This document shows positions 34,912 to 46,889 of a stretch of 64,000 nt of DNA, in pieces. The stretch spans positions 995,459 through 1,059,458 of the forward strand of contig MNCI01008651.1 of the NCBI GenBank assembly GCA_015680685.1, given 5' to 3'. The position numbers were made by a program, and so were the translations under genes. The notes under the pieces are model-generated. The model was given only the letters and a program-made list of their open reading frames with translations, searched no databases and had not been told where the DNA came from. The stretch is from Gnetum montanum. Its lineage: Eukaryota > Streptophyta > Gnetopsida > Gnetales > Gnetaceae. Numbering within the stretch: the first letter of the stretch is position 1; the number at the start of each line of letters is the position of its first letter.

Positions 34912-36040
34912 TAGCATTGTACTTGAAGTTATTAGGTTCAAAACTTAGTAGTGGCATTACTATACCCATTAATACCCTCCCAAAATTTTATGTTGTACTA
35001 ATTGGTTAAAATGTTAGCTTATCTCACGAAACATTGTGCTCAAAGATGTTGACCTCAAAGTTTGATATTGGAACCTTACACTTGCTATGCATCCTAAGGG
35101 CACATTCTAGCGAAACTGTACTTTTCACTACCCTCTATTTTAAAAAGATAAAAAGACAGCCCAACAAATTACCCTTTTATGAAATTGAAAGAGGTGCAAA
35201 AATCTTATCTTACAACTATTGCAATAAAAATTTAATTTTATCAAAATTAACTATTACTCAAAAATTCAACAATGAAGGCTAATTATGTATTTACAATCTT
35301 GATTTTAATAAATGAATAGCCTCAACGACCATGTCATTTGGTAATTTACAAACCCCTAGTTTTTTGTTAACATCATCCTTCATCTCCCAAGCACAAATTG
35401 TTGTGCATCAAATTTAGTTAATAGTTATTTTTCAAGTTTCACTAAAAAAATTACAAAGTTTATTGTACACTATAGTTTTCTTATAAAGCATCTATTGTCC
35501 TAAAATTAAACCCTACGATTTATTTGTTTCATCTTATCTGGAGTTAATCGGCCATTGTATGAATCCCAATATCAACAAACACTCTTCTTCCTACGTTTCT
35601 CTATTCATTATTATCATATTAATTTATCACTATCTTACGAAACCATGAAAACAAAAAAAAAAGTACAGAAAAATCATTTCAAAATGATTTGAAGAAGTTA
35701 CAAATAAACAAAAAATATAACTCTTGATAAAGTCGCACGTCACTTCAAACAAACAAACAAACAAAACTCATACAACCACCAATTTTGTTGAAATAAAGGT
35801 AACAACATGGTATGATATTTTGTTCCCCCTTCTTCCTTTGGCTAGCATGTTCACACGTCTAACACTAGACTATTTGTTTTCATTCCACGGCGACATTCAG
35901 ATTGTGTTTAATCCTAATGCTTTCGACTATGATAAAGAGACAAGCTGCAACAAATAACAGGTAATGTTTTTCTATGCAACCTTTTGCTTTTATTGCATGA
36001 AATCGGCGCGTTGAATTGTGACATCGTTCCTCTATCTTGT
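34912..36040. other. AT-rich region downstream of the EMB1579-like gene
   Basis: No gene is recognised. Short frames (35,034-35,282; 35,724-35,957) show no family features. An (AAAC)n-like run lies at about 35,746-35,766. Confidence 0.5.
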
Positions 36041-36047
36041 AAATAAT

Positions 36048-36053
36048 TTATTT
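36048..36053 (-). terminator. Candidate polyadenylation signal
   Basis: AATAAA on the minus strand, about 295 bases after the stop codon of the EMB1579-like gene. It is one of several AT-rich possibilities; the choice rests on the motif alone. Confidence 0.3.
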
Positions 36054-36346
36054 AAAATTTTGACATTAATTATACAATAACATTGTAATCTGTAATTGTC
36101 CTAATAATGAAAAATCTAGTAACTCAATTTTCCAATGTATTTCCCATCAAAATCTGTCACAAACAACCTCACTGAAGCAGGTTGCGGTCGCAGCTAAATT
36201 TACAACTCGCTATGAAGACCAAAATAATTACATCGCTGGAGAAAATGCAAGATGATCATGTTTGTAAAAATGGAATTCCATTTGCATAAAGCGAGACAGC
36301 AGCATGTAAAAACTCGCGCTTTTAATATCAAAATATAACATCATTG

Positions 36347-37852
36347 CTACGATTCCGGCTTCAGACATAGTTTAGAGTATATGATCCGTTCATCTCTTGG
36401 TGATGAATTGCTTTCATGAAGAGCGCACGATACAAGTTCCTAGTATAAACAATAAAAATAATTATTAAAATTGAGATTAAAATCACTGAAAAAGCACAAG
36501 GATAAATGCTTCTACTTCCGCTACATGAAACAATTCATACCTTGACATTTTGACTTGTTAGGAATTTCCCTAAACTATGCAAGATCCGTTTCATATCTTC
36601 AACCTACAGTCGTAGTAGCAGTTTAAGTACAAATATTACAAATGAATAAAGCATCAAAAAAAAGTGCGTAATTTTCAACATTTACCTTAATATACCCAGC
36701 TCTATTTCGATCAAAGTAACGGAAAGCCTGATATTATTTTAAAATGTAGATTAGTTCCATGAAAACGTTTAGAAACATCCCAACCACAAAAATAATTCTT
36801 TTTAAGTATACCTTAAGCAATTCTTTATCAACTGACGTAGCATGTCTTTCTTTCTTAGTCAGTGCTTGATCCTGCTTTTGGTTTTCACCTTTCTCTAGAT
36901 TCTTCTCTTCCTTTTTCTCCTGCAAGAGTGCAGGACTGCAATTCAGCAAGCAGAAATACCAAAACTAAAAAGAAGAGTAACTTTTGTTTGCTGAACAAAG
37001 AAAACAGTAAATGAACAGAAACAACTGTTTGCATCCTCTCAAACACAAATGGTTTTATTGTAGCAGATATGTTAACGGATATCATGCAATTGTAGATGCT
37101 AAATTAATACGAAAAATAAATCATTGAATATTGAAGTAAATAACAATTCCAAATACCTCAGCAGAATCTTCCTTTGCTGCCGCTGCATCTTCCATATCAA
37201 TTTCATCATCATTCCTGGTCTTGCCAACAGCTACTTTGCCAGACTCTAACTTTGTATCCTTTAATTCTTGGTTAGATTGTAAACCGGTGCCATTTGGTAG
37301 GTCTTTGTTTGTATCCAACGTTATATCCATACAAATCTTCTCCGTATCACCATTCCCTTCTTTGGACTCTTCTTCTTCAGGGTCTTCCTCTTCTTCCTGC
37401 TCTACTGCTTCTTCTTCTTCTTCTTCTTCCTCTGGCTCCTCATCTTCCTCTGGCTCCTCTTCTTCCTCGGGCTCCTCTTCTTCCTCTGGCTCCTCTTCTT
37501 CTTCTTCATCCTCCACTTCTTCTGGCTCCTTTTCCTCTTCACGTTCCTTCTTCTCAGCATCTATAGTTGCAACTCCTCCCTCATCTCTAATGCCTTCGAC
37601 CTTTTCTTCCATCACCACATTCTTATCCTCGACAGACTTTGAATCCTTTTCTACTTCAATATTTTTTTCACTTGTATCCTCTTTCATTTGGTCGATTCTA
37701 TCAGCTTTGGGATCATTGCCTTCAATCTGGCGTCCATGATCTGAACTTTTCGTTCGCTTTTGAGGTGCTCTCCTATGCTCTTCTTTATCTTCCTTTTCAT
37801 TTCGTGATCTCTTTCGATCTCTTTTCTTCAATCTTGTAGTACGCCGTAAAGC
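36347..37852 (-). other. EMB1579: Exons 18-22: acidic repeats and EF-hand-like C terminus
   Basis: Exon 18 carries a basic start (TTRLKKRDRKRSRNEKED), then about 70 residues of Glu with Pro and Asp (37,375-37,530) in a repeated EEPEEEE pattern. Exons 19-22 encode DKELLKAFRYFDRNRAGYIK, VEDMKRILHSLGKFL and a short tail ending KLCLKPES. DRNRAGYIKVEDM has the layout of an EF-hand loop (D-x-N-x-A-x-Y-I), though with weak calcium ligands. This C terminus is characteristic of the plant protein. Confidence 0.85.
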
Positions 37853-40800
37853 CTTAAAACAAAAACCATTTTTTTTAAATCTTAATCAACACAAATGTCT
37901 AAATGAAAAAAAGTATTTTAAAGTCGATGGCTTATTGAAAAAGAAAAAACAAAACCTACAGAGAAGACAACATGCTGACCTCTAAAAAGGAAAGGATCTG
38001 GCTTCCCATTTGAAACTGGAGCATTTCTTGGAAAGTTTCAGCAAACAATGACAACTGCAAAACAGGTATGGTCCAGTTAGAACCCATCCTTATTTTAAAT
38101 TTAAAATCAAACAACAAAATAGGTATCCTGCTTACTTCAGATGTAGCTTCATGCCGCTCTTTCTCACTGTAATCGAGAAGTGCATCTAATGATAGTGTCA
38201 TTGAATTCACCTAAAATATAAAAAAAATAATGAGATTTGTGCATCAATCTGCATTTAGTTGTTTGTTGTCCCTCTATAATTAATTGTCAAAAAAATTCAA
38301 CGAACAAGCTAATTGAAATAAGTGTCAAAATTTGAGCTTTCTATTGGAAAAGGTGCCAAATTTTAAGCTCTATTACTACTTGGTACCTTTGAATGTTTTG
38401 TAGTCTTTGTTGTAAGAAAGAACCCTGGAAACGGTGGAACTTCTTCGGACTTAGGTTTCAACTTGTCCACTTTTGACCTTTTCTCCCCATCCTTACGATC
38501 TTTTTCTCTACTCTCTGACCTTTTCTCCACCTTGTTTACATCCTCTCCATCCAGTTTGGCATCATCTTTTTTCCCTAAATTGTTTGACTCCTTACCATCT
38601 TTTAATTTTCTTTTAATATCCACCTTGTCATCCATTTTTTCCCTATTTCCTTCTACGTTGGTTTTATTGTCATCACCACCTTCTGCATTTTTGTCATCCG
38701 TTTTACTTTCAATATTGATGTCTTTCTTTTTTTCTGAGTTCTTCTCATCCTTCTTATCTGTATTGCTTTCACATAACTTCGCAGCTTTCTTTTCTGAATC
38801 CTTTTTATCACTTTTCTTTCCCTCCTTTTGTGCATCTTTATCTATATGTTCCTCTTCCTTCTTGCCTTCATTTGCTTCACCATTGTCTTTGTCCTTTCAT
38901 AAAAGAAAGGAGGCAGTTTTTAGTTTCAGACTATCCTAGTTCCAAACCCAAACCATTAGTTAAACGCATAGTGTGATAAGTTAAAATACTAACCTTATCT
39001 TTGTTTATGGAGGATTGACGTTCCCGCTCAATCCTTGCCATTCTATGTTGATGGTATTGGGTTTTCCAACACTCCAAAGAAGGAAGGCATGTAGATAAAT
39101 CAGGAACAAAGATCACAGTCACCTCTCGTTGGCTTGATAGGCCATCTTTGTCCATCCTCTCATAATGTACCTACACAAGTAGCAATGGATTAAGCAAAAA
39201 TTGATTATCAATTGTACCAACATCTTGGCATAACGCTTCCTGGGCATTAAATATTATGAATGGTGTGTTTAATAGACCATCTTTTAAAAAGAGAACTCAT
39301 CACATGGTAGGAAACAAATGAATAAATTAGACAGAAATGAACAGAAGCCCCAAATGTCAAAATTAGCTAACTTAATTACCTCTAGAAAACGATTCCAATG
39401 TACGCAACTTGATAGATCAACCTGTGTAGTTTCCTTGAAACATCTAAAACAACATACAGCACACTTGATAGAGACAATTTAAAGCTTATAATCAAAAATC
39501 AATAAAAATTATAGAATCACATGCTCAGAGACATGCATATGTATCTAAAAAAAGACCTTATTGCTGTACGAATCAAGGCAGTGTCTTCTGTAGCTGGATC
39601 ACCACCATCTACATCTTTGTCCCAGCTTCCACCAGCTATCAAAAAGGTCCTATCCTTTCGAATAACTGCAAATTTTAGCGCATTGTGAAAATGATGATAT
39701 TTTTCTTCACTCCTCTTTTCAGACAGCAGGTCTGTCATAGCTCGGTCACTAATTCCACTCATTAAAATAACCTGCAAAAGAGATTGAACGAAAATAAATA
39801 CAAGCAACGTACAGTAAACATCATGTATGGCCTGTTAACGGAGGATACAAAATAGTTCAAACTGAAATGACAACAAATATAATGCTCCATATGATTATAA
39901 TATACATTGTATGCTTTTGTTATAATACACAAATATAATAAAGCCCAACATTGTTTTAAAACTCAAAGTGCATGTCAAACTTGCTACTCTACAGTACACT
40001 CATGCAATTGTTGTGCACATTGAGAAAAGTATCTTCACTAGCAGTGAATTGCTCCTGGAGAATTTAGCATTCACAATTTCACCAAAAACCCTAGAACAAA
40101 GATTACCAAATTCGTGAATTAGCCTAAACAAAACTACACGGTAATTTCTCCTTTGGCGCCATTTTGACTTAGCAGATGTAAGCTGACTGGCATCCAAATT
40201 CGCTCTCATCCCAGCATGTTACCTTGGAATTCCAGATTGTGTTCCCCTTTGATGATTTCACCACAGCTCCTACTTTATCAGAAGACTTTGATGGAGACAC
40301 CTTGTGATTTGTTTCTTCTAAGACAGCGTCATGCTCAAAACTGTTCCATCCCATTGCAGATAAAGAGTTTATCACAATCACTTGATCAGATTTAAACATG
40401 ATGTTGCACAAATTTACAAAAAGTTAAATGGCATTCATGTCAACAGTGATGATGCTAACAAGAAGTTAAAAACCAAAGCACAATACATTCCTACAAAAAA
40501 ATGCAACAATTAAAGTGGACTAGATCTAGCAAAAAGATATTCATTTCACTTTTTATAAATCAAGTGCTATATCACAAAAACTATATATGAACTCATTAAC
40601 ACCACACCTTCAACAAGAAAAAATTTTAAACATTTTTTTAAAAGTGTAAAACATGGCAAGTTCATTAGAAAATACCTTATAGGAACATTCATAAGAATCT
40701 GAGCTTTATTCTTCAACCAATAAACAACAAGCTGGAGGAAAAACAGCATATTAAGTATGTCAATGAGAATAATCACCTTGTGCTCTGAAACAGGACATAT

Positions 40801-43800
40801 CTATCAAATAATGCAAGTAAAAACAAATAGAAGGCTATATTAGGAATAAACCACCTTTGAGAATTCTGGAGAAACATAAAGTCTTGGATAACGACTACTA
40901 AGAGACGTAAAATCCCTTTCCACCTCAGAAACATGAGACAGAATCTGACAAGGAACAAAAGATATGAATGTTAAAGAATGAAAATAAAATAGATCCGGAC
41001 ATATACTCAACAATAAAAGTAATTCCTAATCCCTTAAACTACACATGTATATGGTATTAATTTTAACAAAATCAATTAGCGCTTTTTTTTCTTTTTTTTT
41101 TGGTCAGTTACCTTGCAAATATATTCTGGCCTTCTGCTCTTTGGAGGAGATGGCCTCCTGTGATAAAATAAGATCTTTTATAAATCTAAAGATTATCTTA
41201 ACCAAGGAAAAGCTGAAAATACAGAGAATCAATAAGTGTTTTACCTGTTGTGTAAATGTCCACGACTAGGAGTGCCCTTTCTTACAACTCTATCATCCCT
41301 TGAACCAAATGAAGGTTCCTTCCGAAATCGTGTTAATGATCGATCTCTTCTACGCAGCTCACGTTCTCTCTCTCGTTCCCGTTCCCTCTCCCTCTCCCTT
41401 TCTCTTCTTTCATATTCACGCTGCCTTTCTTTTTCTCTCTCTCTTCTTTCAAACTCACGCTCCCTTTCCCTTTCTCTCTCCCTCTCTCTTTCATGTTCTC
41501 TATGTAATTCTTCTTCTCTTCTTTCATATTCATGATGCAAAAATGCTCTCTCATCAACAGTGTCAAAACGACTAGATCCCATGCTTGGGCGATCCATTCT
41601 GCTTCCTCCGCTACCACTATAAGGCGGTTCCCATGAAGACCCACCAACAGGAACTTTTCCAGAGCTATAGTCACGTCCAGCTGGTAAACCAACACCATAT
41701 CCTGTGCGTGGAGATCCATCTCCATACATGGCACCATCACGATTCCTTCCTGCAACACCCCCAAGCATCGCACTAGCCTGTTGACCCCTGAAAGATGAAA
41801 TACCAGTAGCAGCTGGGGCAGCTCTAGAACCTAGCAACGATACATCTTGTTCAAGCCTTGATCCATAAGAACCACCCAACATGTCCCTTCCATATTCCTG
41901 TGAAGCAGGGACAGTACTTCCCCTTCCAGAAAGATAATCAGGGGCTCTGTAAATGAAAATATATATATAGATATATAAAACTGTTAATATTTTAATGTTG
42001 CTCCCATACAACAACAAGAAGTGAGGCTCAGCAACAAAGCATCCACTTTGTATAGAAGAGGTCATGTATTTGATTTCCACCATGCTCACCACACAAAAAA
42101 GGTCAAAAGATTAAATAAATACATAGATAAAAATCAAGTCTCCAATTGAGACTCACAACAAGTCATACCTGCTACCAACATCTAAAGCTGCATTTGTCAC
42201 ACCCTGCCTCATAGTACTGACGGATGCCAGCTGTTGAGAATGCAAAGCTTGTTGGCGCAGCATCAAAGCCTGTTGCATCAATTCAACGATGTATAAACTG
42301 ATTTGTTTACAGAAAGTTAGGATAAGAATAAGAGTAGAGAGGATGGTATAAATATTCAGAACATTCTGAATACCTGATCCTGCATCTCGGCCTGAGAAGA
42401 AATCGCCATGAATAAAAGACAATATTTAGAACAAAACATAGTTTAGAAAAGCAATTACAGATGAACATTTTTGAAACACATGATAAGTCGTAGTAAACAT
42501 ACCTGTCTGGCATGCCCAAGACCATCTGTATACCTTCTGGCTGCATCACTTTGGACATCTCTACTAAGGTAAGAAGACTGAGTCTGACCATAGCTACCAG
42601 CAGCATACTGTTCACTCTTCTGACCATAGCCTCCAGCAGCATACTGTTCGCTCTTGTGACCATAGCCGCCAGCGGCATACTGTTCACTCTTCTGACTATA
42701 TGTATGTGAAGATAAAGAACCATAGTCATTAGCCTTAACACCTCCATATCCCAGGGCTGAGGCAGAAGGCATGTATTTTGAAGAATCTAATGCTTGTACA
42801 GAAGAAGCATTTACTGCTGGTGACTGACCACTAACTCGTACACCACTGCCTGTATATGCCTGATTAAACAAAAGAAACTTTGAGGTTTTCTGCTTCTTAT
42901 AATCTGAAACCAAACAATATGGAAGATAACAAACAAACAAACAAATTTGAACAACATTAAAAGAAAATTCTGCAATAGCAACAATTTGGTACCTCAAGGT
43001 AAACATTTTATACACTTTAATGCTGATAAGTAAAAAGGAATACTGCTATAATTGGATGAACTTAAACACTGTTTTATTACTCGCTAGAACAACAAAACAT
43101 AGCACATCTGCCAATATATCTATGAGCACATTGCTACCTTCCAATATCCACATACACCAAAAGTATACAGAACATAGAAGAATTTGTTATATAGTTGGCA
43201 CAGATATGTTAGCACTGGATGCAAAGTTACGGCATACATAACATATAAGATTTGTTCTTCGGTACCATATTCTAACCTAATTTTTTGAAAAATATAAAAA
43301 CACCAGTAGAAGATATACAATGCCGAATCAACATGCCATAAATATGATGATCTAAATGTTCAGGTTTTTCAAATGAATAAATGATTTGTCACGAGTATGG
43401 CAATCCTTGAGTTAATGGTTGCAACATTGATTCTATGGCCAATAAGTTCAAGGTTGAAGGCCATACATGATTTGTCACAAGTATGGCAATCCTTGAGTTA
43501 ATGGTTGCAACATTGATTCTATGGCCAATATGTTCAAGGTTGAAGGCCATACATGCCACCTGAAGGCACAAAAAATATATGTACTTTCCAAGTTGTCAGG
43601 CTTCCAACCACCTGTAAAGACCCAAATAACCCACCTATCATAATATTCAATTACACAGGCCATGAAATAACACCGATGCAGCTCAAAACATGTTGTTGGA
43701 CAAAAGGTATTTTCTGGAATGCCTTGGCAAGAAATATGCTACTATACAATGTTTCTTAAAAAAATTTTATGTTACTGTCTTCTATGAACATTACAAACAT

Positions 43801-44838
43801 CAAACAAGAGAGTGCTTAAATTGAAAAATATATATATAAATAAGACTAACATTTAAAATGTGTATCTCAACGAAACACATTTTAGTAAACTATGTTGTTT
43901 GTTTACAGTTTGTATACTTGGTCCTCACCTGTGCAGCATTGCTTTGGGCCGAAGCCCCATACACAGATCCATACTGCCCTGCATACTGAAGCTGTCCTCC
44001 ACCTGAGGAGCCCCCACTAACACCAGCAGAAGCCATTGATGAACCCGAGGGAGGAGCTGATGATGAAGGACCACGTTGAGCCGCAAGCTGCATAGCCAAT
44101 ATAATGAGAGATAACAGATGAATACATAAGTAGTTGGCTAGTGCAATTTAGGGAAAAGCTTTTAGAAATAAATCATAATTTAAAATCATTTCCCGATATC
44201 GCTAAAGAAGCTTTTATTCATCTGCTACCTCAACGAAACAAAAACATGGCAGGAGCGAGATATTCGATACCGTACCACTTGACCATATGCTTGTTGTTGT
44301 GCTGCATATCCCTGCTGACCAAATGCAGGATTCCCTGCAGCGCCTGAGGCGCCTTGTTGGGCAGAAAAGCTACTGGAAGAGTATCCCTAAAATCGAATAA
44401 ATTGGAAAACCAAATATTCATTAGATAACGGTTTCGAACCATAGTACAAACGAAAATACCTAGCCTGCTACACCAAGTTCCCAAAATATCCACTAATCCC
44501 TTTTCTTTTCTTTTCTTAATCCAAAGTTCGCAAACAAACATTCAAACAATTTTCGTTCTTTACGGATGGATGGATGACTCAGTTCACCTAAAAACCTCTG
44601 GTTGTGTTGCATTTCATATAAAGCAAACATCTCGTAAAGTATACACGCAGCACCAATGAGGTTTTTAATTTGAATCTGGAAAACCCTAAAACGCTAAGAT
44701 GTATAAATGAACAAGAAGCATCGACACATTTGGGGGAGAGACAGACAGAAGAGAAACCTGGTGAGACGACGGTTGTTGCTGCTGCTGCGGCTGCTGCTGC
44801 TGCTGTTGCAGAGCCCTGGAATAGCCCCACTGATCCAT
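36347..44838 (-). CDS. EMB1579: EMB1579/RSA1-like nuclear protein (CCAR1/DBC1 family), 22 coding exons
   Basis: In Arabidopsis EMB1579/RSA1 is a nuclear condensate-forming protein tied to transcription, splicing and salt response; animal relatives are CCAR1 and DBC1. Exons, all with GT-AG borders and joining in frame: 44758-44838, 44279-44386, 43929-44087, 42503-42859, 42374-42391, 42169-42269, 41245-41946, 41112-41157, 40855-40944, 40676-40731, 40223-40340, 39557-39771, 39380-39443, 38994-39170, 38387-38893, 38136-38210, 37980-38054, 37157-37852, 36812-36919, 36686-36727, 36541-36603, 36347-36439. Total about 1,316 aa, close to the roughly 1,340 aa of the Arabidopsis protein. In order: Gln-rich start, Gly/Tyr/Ser-rich part with GQYGSVYGAS, Arg-Glu repeats, a PRLYV-type domain, the DBC1 domain, Lys/Glu-rich linker, helical LSLFAETFQEMLQFQMGS block, acidic repeats and an EF-hand-like C terminus. 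The ATG at 44,838 is preferred; an in-frame ATG at 44,976 would add 46 residues but lies only about 40 bases from the TATA box. Exon 2 could end 3 bases further (44,276). No disabling change was seen. Confidence 0.93.
38994..41157 (-). other. EMB1579: Exons 8-14: conserved CCAR1/DBC1 core
   Basis: Exons 8-11 encode RRPSPPKSRRPEYICK, then RYPRLYVSPEFSK and PISFEHD, the strand-rich block that precedes the DBC1 domain in CCAR proteins. Exons 12-14 encode VILMSGISDRAMTDLLSEKR, IAGGSWDKDVDGGDP, TAIRCFKETTQVDLSSCVHW and FVPDLSTCLPSLECWK. Together these match the inactive Nudix-like DBC1 domain of CCAR1/DBC1. The match runs across five splice junctions, which is strong support for the gene model. 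Confidence 0.9.
41245..41946 (-). other. EMB1579: Exon 7: Arg-Glu dipeptide repeat region
   Basis: This 702-base exon begins with APDYLSGRGSTVPASQEYGR and ends near LHNR. Its last third is a long Arg-Glu run with Lys interruptions (about 41,340-41,530), and its DNA is purine-rich on the minus strand. Arg-Glu/Asp repeats are a hallmark of EMB1579 and of several splicing factors. Confidence 0.85.
42169..44838 (-). other. EMB1579: EMB1579-like N-terminal low-complexity region (exons 1-6)
   Basis: Exon 1 encodes MDQWGYSRAL followed by two Gln runs of six and five. Exon 3 has GQLQYAGQYGSVYGAS, a motif also present in the Arabidopsis N terminus. Exon 4 holds three consecutive 12-residue repeats of the type KSEQYAAGGYGQ (about 42,590-42,700). 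Exon 5 is an 18-base microexon for AEMQDQ, and exon 6 continues ALMLRQQALHSQQ. Such Gln/Gly/Tyr-rich segments promote condensate formation; that this copy does so is inferred. Confidence 0.8.
43383..43554. repeat. 86-bp tandem duplication in intron 3
   Basis: Copies at 43,383-43,468 and 43,469-43,554 of a unit beginning GATTTGTCAC differ at two positions (CACGAG/CACAAG, AATAAG/AATATG). It lies in the large intron between exons 3 and 4 and does not touch the splice sites. Confidence 0.9.
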
Positions 44839-45013
44839 TCTGGCGCCTGAAACGCTTGGTTTCTCCCTCCTTCGCTCGCTTTGTGCAATATCGCAAAGCA
44901 AAAGCAAAATCAAAAATCGAATTTGGTCACGGCGATATATGTCACTGTATTCGGCAAAACAAATAATCGTGATCAAAACGGTGTAACAAAAAAGCGGATG
45001 ATATGCTGCGCCG

Positions 45014-45021
45014 TATTTATA
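45014..45021 (-). promoter_or_regulatory. TATA box of the EMB1579-like gene
   Basis: TATAAATA on the minus strand, about 176 bases upstream of the chosen ATG. Transcription would start near 44,985, leaving a 5' UTR of about 150 bases. It is the only good TATA motif I see within 250 bases upstream. Confidence 0.55.
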
Positions 45022-45069
45022 CGCCTAACACTATCCATTTTGGGTGTGTGGAGATCGTGTTACGTTAAA

Positions 45070-45510
45070 AGTAAGGGTCTTTCGAATCCTTGTTTAGGGT
45101 TTTTAAAATTTTAAGATACTTAAAATTTTATTTAGGTTTCTGTGTGAACATTGCTAATTGCGGAAAATCATTTTTTTAAAAATAAAAAAACTTTCATTGC
45201 GTAGATTCTTGTCGTGTGGATAATTGCTGATTTATTAGGCGGTATGGACAATGGACACTTTTCGAAAAAAATCACCGGATTAAGTTTTACGCATTGGCTT
45301 TGGGTTGGACTGGCATTTCACCCCTCATCACAACTCATTCACTCATTTTGTAAATAATGGATATTTTTTAATAAATTCATAGGATAAATTTTTAAAAAGA
45401 AAAACATTGGATAGTTGCATATTATTACTATACCCTTTTTAGACAAAGAAACTCAAGCTTCTAGCACAACTTGTATCTAGATCGCATAGTACACGTGACA
45501 CACTAGTAAG
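45070..45510. other. Upstream intergenic stretch
   Basis: AT-rich sequence with no gene or repeat that I can identify; upstream flank of the EMB1579-like gene. Confidence 0.5.
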
Positions 45511-45511
45511 A

Positions 45512-45800
45512 CTGTCAGTTGCTCAATTGGTTAGAGCATGTGGCTTGTGGTTTGCAAGTCATAAGTTTGATTCTCATGAGTATATTGATGTAACACACCA
45601 TTATGTCCTATTTTGAGTTCTACAAAAGTTTTGTATTGATTATGTGTCCTACCCCAAAGTAGTTCAAATTCCAAACCCCTACCCCAAGTAAAATGAGTAT
45701 GTTAATCTAACACACTATTGTGTTCTACTTAAATTCTATGAAAGTTCTATGTTGGCTATATGTCCTTGATGTGCATATAGTTATATAGTTTCAAGACCAT
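45512..45800 (+). mobile_element. tRNA-derived SINE candidate
   Basis: Positions 45,512-45,583 look like a decayed tRNA: an A-box-like TTGCTCAATTGGTTAGAGCA (45,518-45,537) and a B-box-like AGTTTGATTCTCATGAG (about 45,564-45,580) at tRNA spacing, with no good acceptor stem. It continues into a body of two diverged copies of about 110 bp (from GAGTATATTGATGTAACACA near 45,578 and GAGTATGTTAATCTAACACA near 45,693). Plant SINEs are built as tRNA head plus body, so a SINE is likelier than a working tRNA gene. No target duplication or A-tail was located. Confidence 0.5.
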
Positions 45801-45869
45801 ACTACGAGCATTCCACACAACACCATCTACTCCTCTCCATCCTTTATTTCAAACTTCCATTTAGTCCAA

Positions 45870-46625
45870 TAGTGTCACCCTTGGAAAATATTGTTTTGTG
45901 TTGCCCAAGAATCCCAATAGCAACAAAGAGAGAGGGGGGACTCAAGGTGGACTATGCCTCACAGCTTAGCATACATGTTTCTTAGCGTAAAGACACAACT
46001 TGTTAGCCAATGGTTAGAAGTGCTAGAGTTACCGTAAGCATTAATTATGTAACCAAACCAATAAGATGCACACATGCACACACACAACAAGCACACAACA
46101 TACCGATCTCCTAAAAGAGCTACAACACGTTCCTATGCTAACACATCCAGTCCTAAGCCCACTCCAAAGAGAGGACAGTGCCCTAAGCATTAAAGCCAAA
46201 GCTCCTCTGCAAGCCTACATATCCTTATGATGATGTTCATAAGGAATAAGGACCCATGTAGTTTTAGGTGATGGTTAGAATAGCATGGAACCCAAAAGGA
46301 TCTCCATGCTCCTCTAACCCTTGTTTTGGAGGGAAACAACCTTCAATCCTCCAACAAAGCATATTTTCCTACACTTGTAATGGTACCACTCTTAGAAAAC
46401 ACCATTTGACACCACTCAAAAGTTGCAACAATAGCAACGAGGGAGGGCAAACTCAAGGTGGATTATGCCTCATGATTTAGCATACATGTTTTATAGCATA
46501 GAGCACACAACTCATTAATCAATGGTTAGAAGCATTAGAGTTACCATAAGCATTAATTACACAACTAGACTATAGGATGCACACACACACACAACACATC
46601 GATTTTCTGGAACCACTTCTAGATG
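45870..46625. repeat. Pair of direct repeats of about 250 bp
   Basis: 45,870-46,125 and 46,380-46,625 share the order GTGTCACC/GACACCACTC, AATAGCAACRARGRGRGG, CTCAAGGTGGAYTATGCCTCA, TTAGCATACATGTTT, CAATGGTTAGAAG and AGAGTTACCRTAAGCATTAATTA, ending in a (CA)n run. They are clearly diverged copies. One copy lies inside the inverted repeat at 46,212-46,880. Confidence 0.75.
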
Positions 46626-46880
46626 TTTCAAGTCCCTCGATATGCATTGTGACCCTTCCTGTTTAGGAAAGTGTACACTCTCAGGACATTGCTTCTTTCA
46701 AGTAGGGGAGAGTGTAGGAAAACATGCCTTGTTGATGAATCGAAAGTTGTTTCCATTCAAAACAAGGGTCAAAGGAGTATGGAGATCCTTTTGGATTCCA
46801 TGTTATTCTAACCATCACTTACAATTACATACATGGACCTTGATTTCTTGTGAACCTTGTTACATGGATATGTAAGCAAG
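46212..46880. repeat. Large inverted repeat, arms about 165 bp (foldback structure)
   Basis: 46,212-46,375 and 46,707-46,880 are reverse complements with scattered mismatches. The best part is ATGGTTAGAATAGCATGGAA (46,269) against the reverse complement of TTCCATGTTATTCTAACCAT (46,796-46,815). The 330-base loop contains one copy of the 250-bp direct repeat. It could be a foldback/MITE-like element or a rearranged repeat pair; transcripts would fold into a long hairpin. Confidence 0.7.
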
Positions 46881-46889
46881 CATTACCAT

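Noticed and set aside
37221-37739. Plus-strand Ser-rich open frame of 172 codons
   Set aside because: It is the antisense of the Glu-rich exon 18 (GAA/GAG read backwards gives Ser/Leu codons).
40223-40411. Start of a separate minus-strand gene at the ATG near 40,411
   Set aside because: The frame runs from intron sequence into exon 11 of the EMB1579-like gene; the acceptor at 40,341 joins SFEHD in frame to exon 10.
41236-41575. Plus-strand Ser/Leu/Phe-rich frames
   Set aside because: Antisense of the Arg-Glu repeat exon 7; low complexity, no independent evidence.
45512-45583. Functional tRNA gene
   Set aside because: A- and B-box-like motifs are present, but there is no matching acceptor stem and the sequence continues into a repeat body; a SINE head is likelier.
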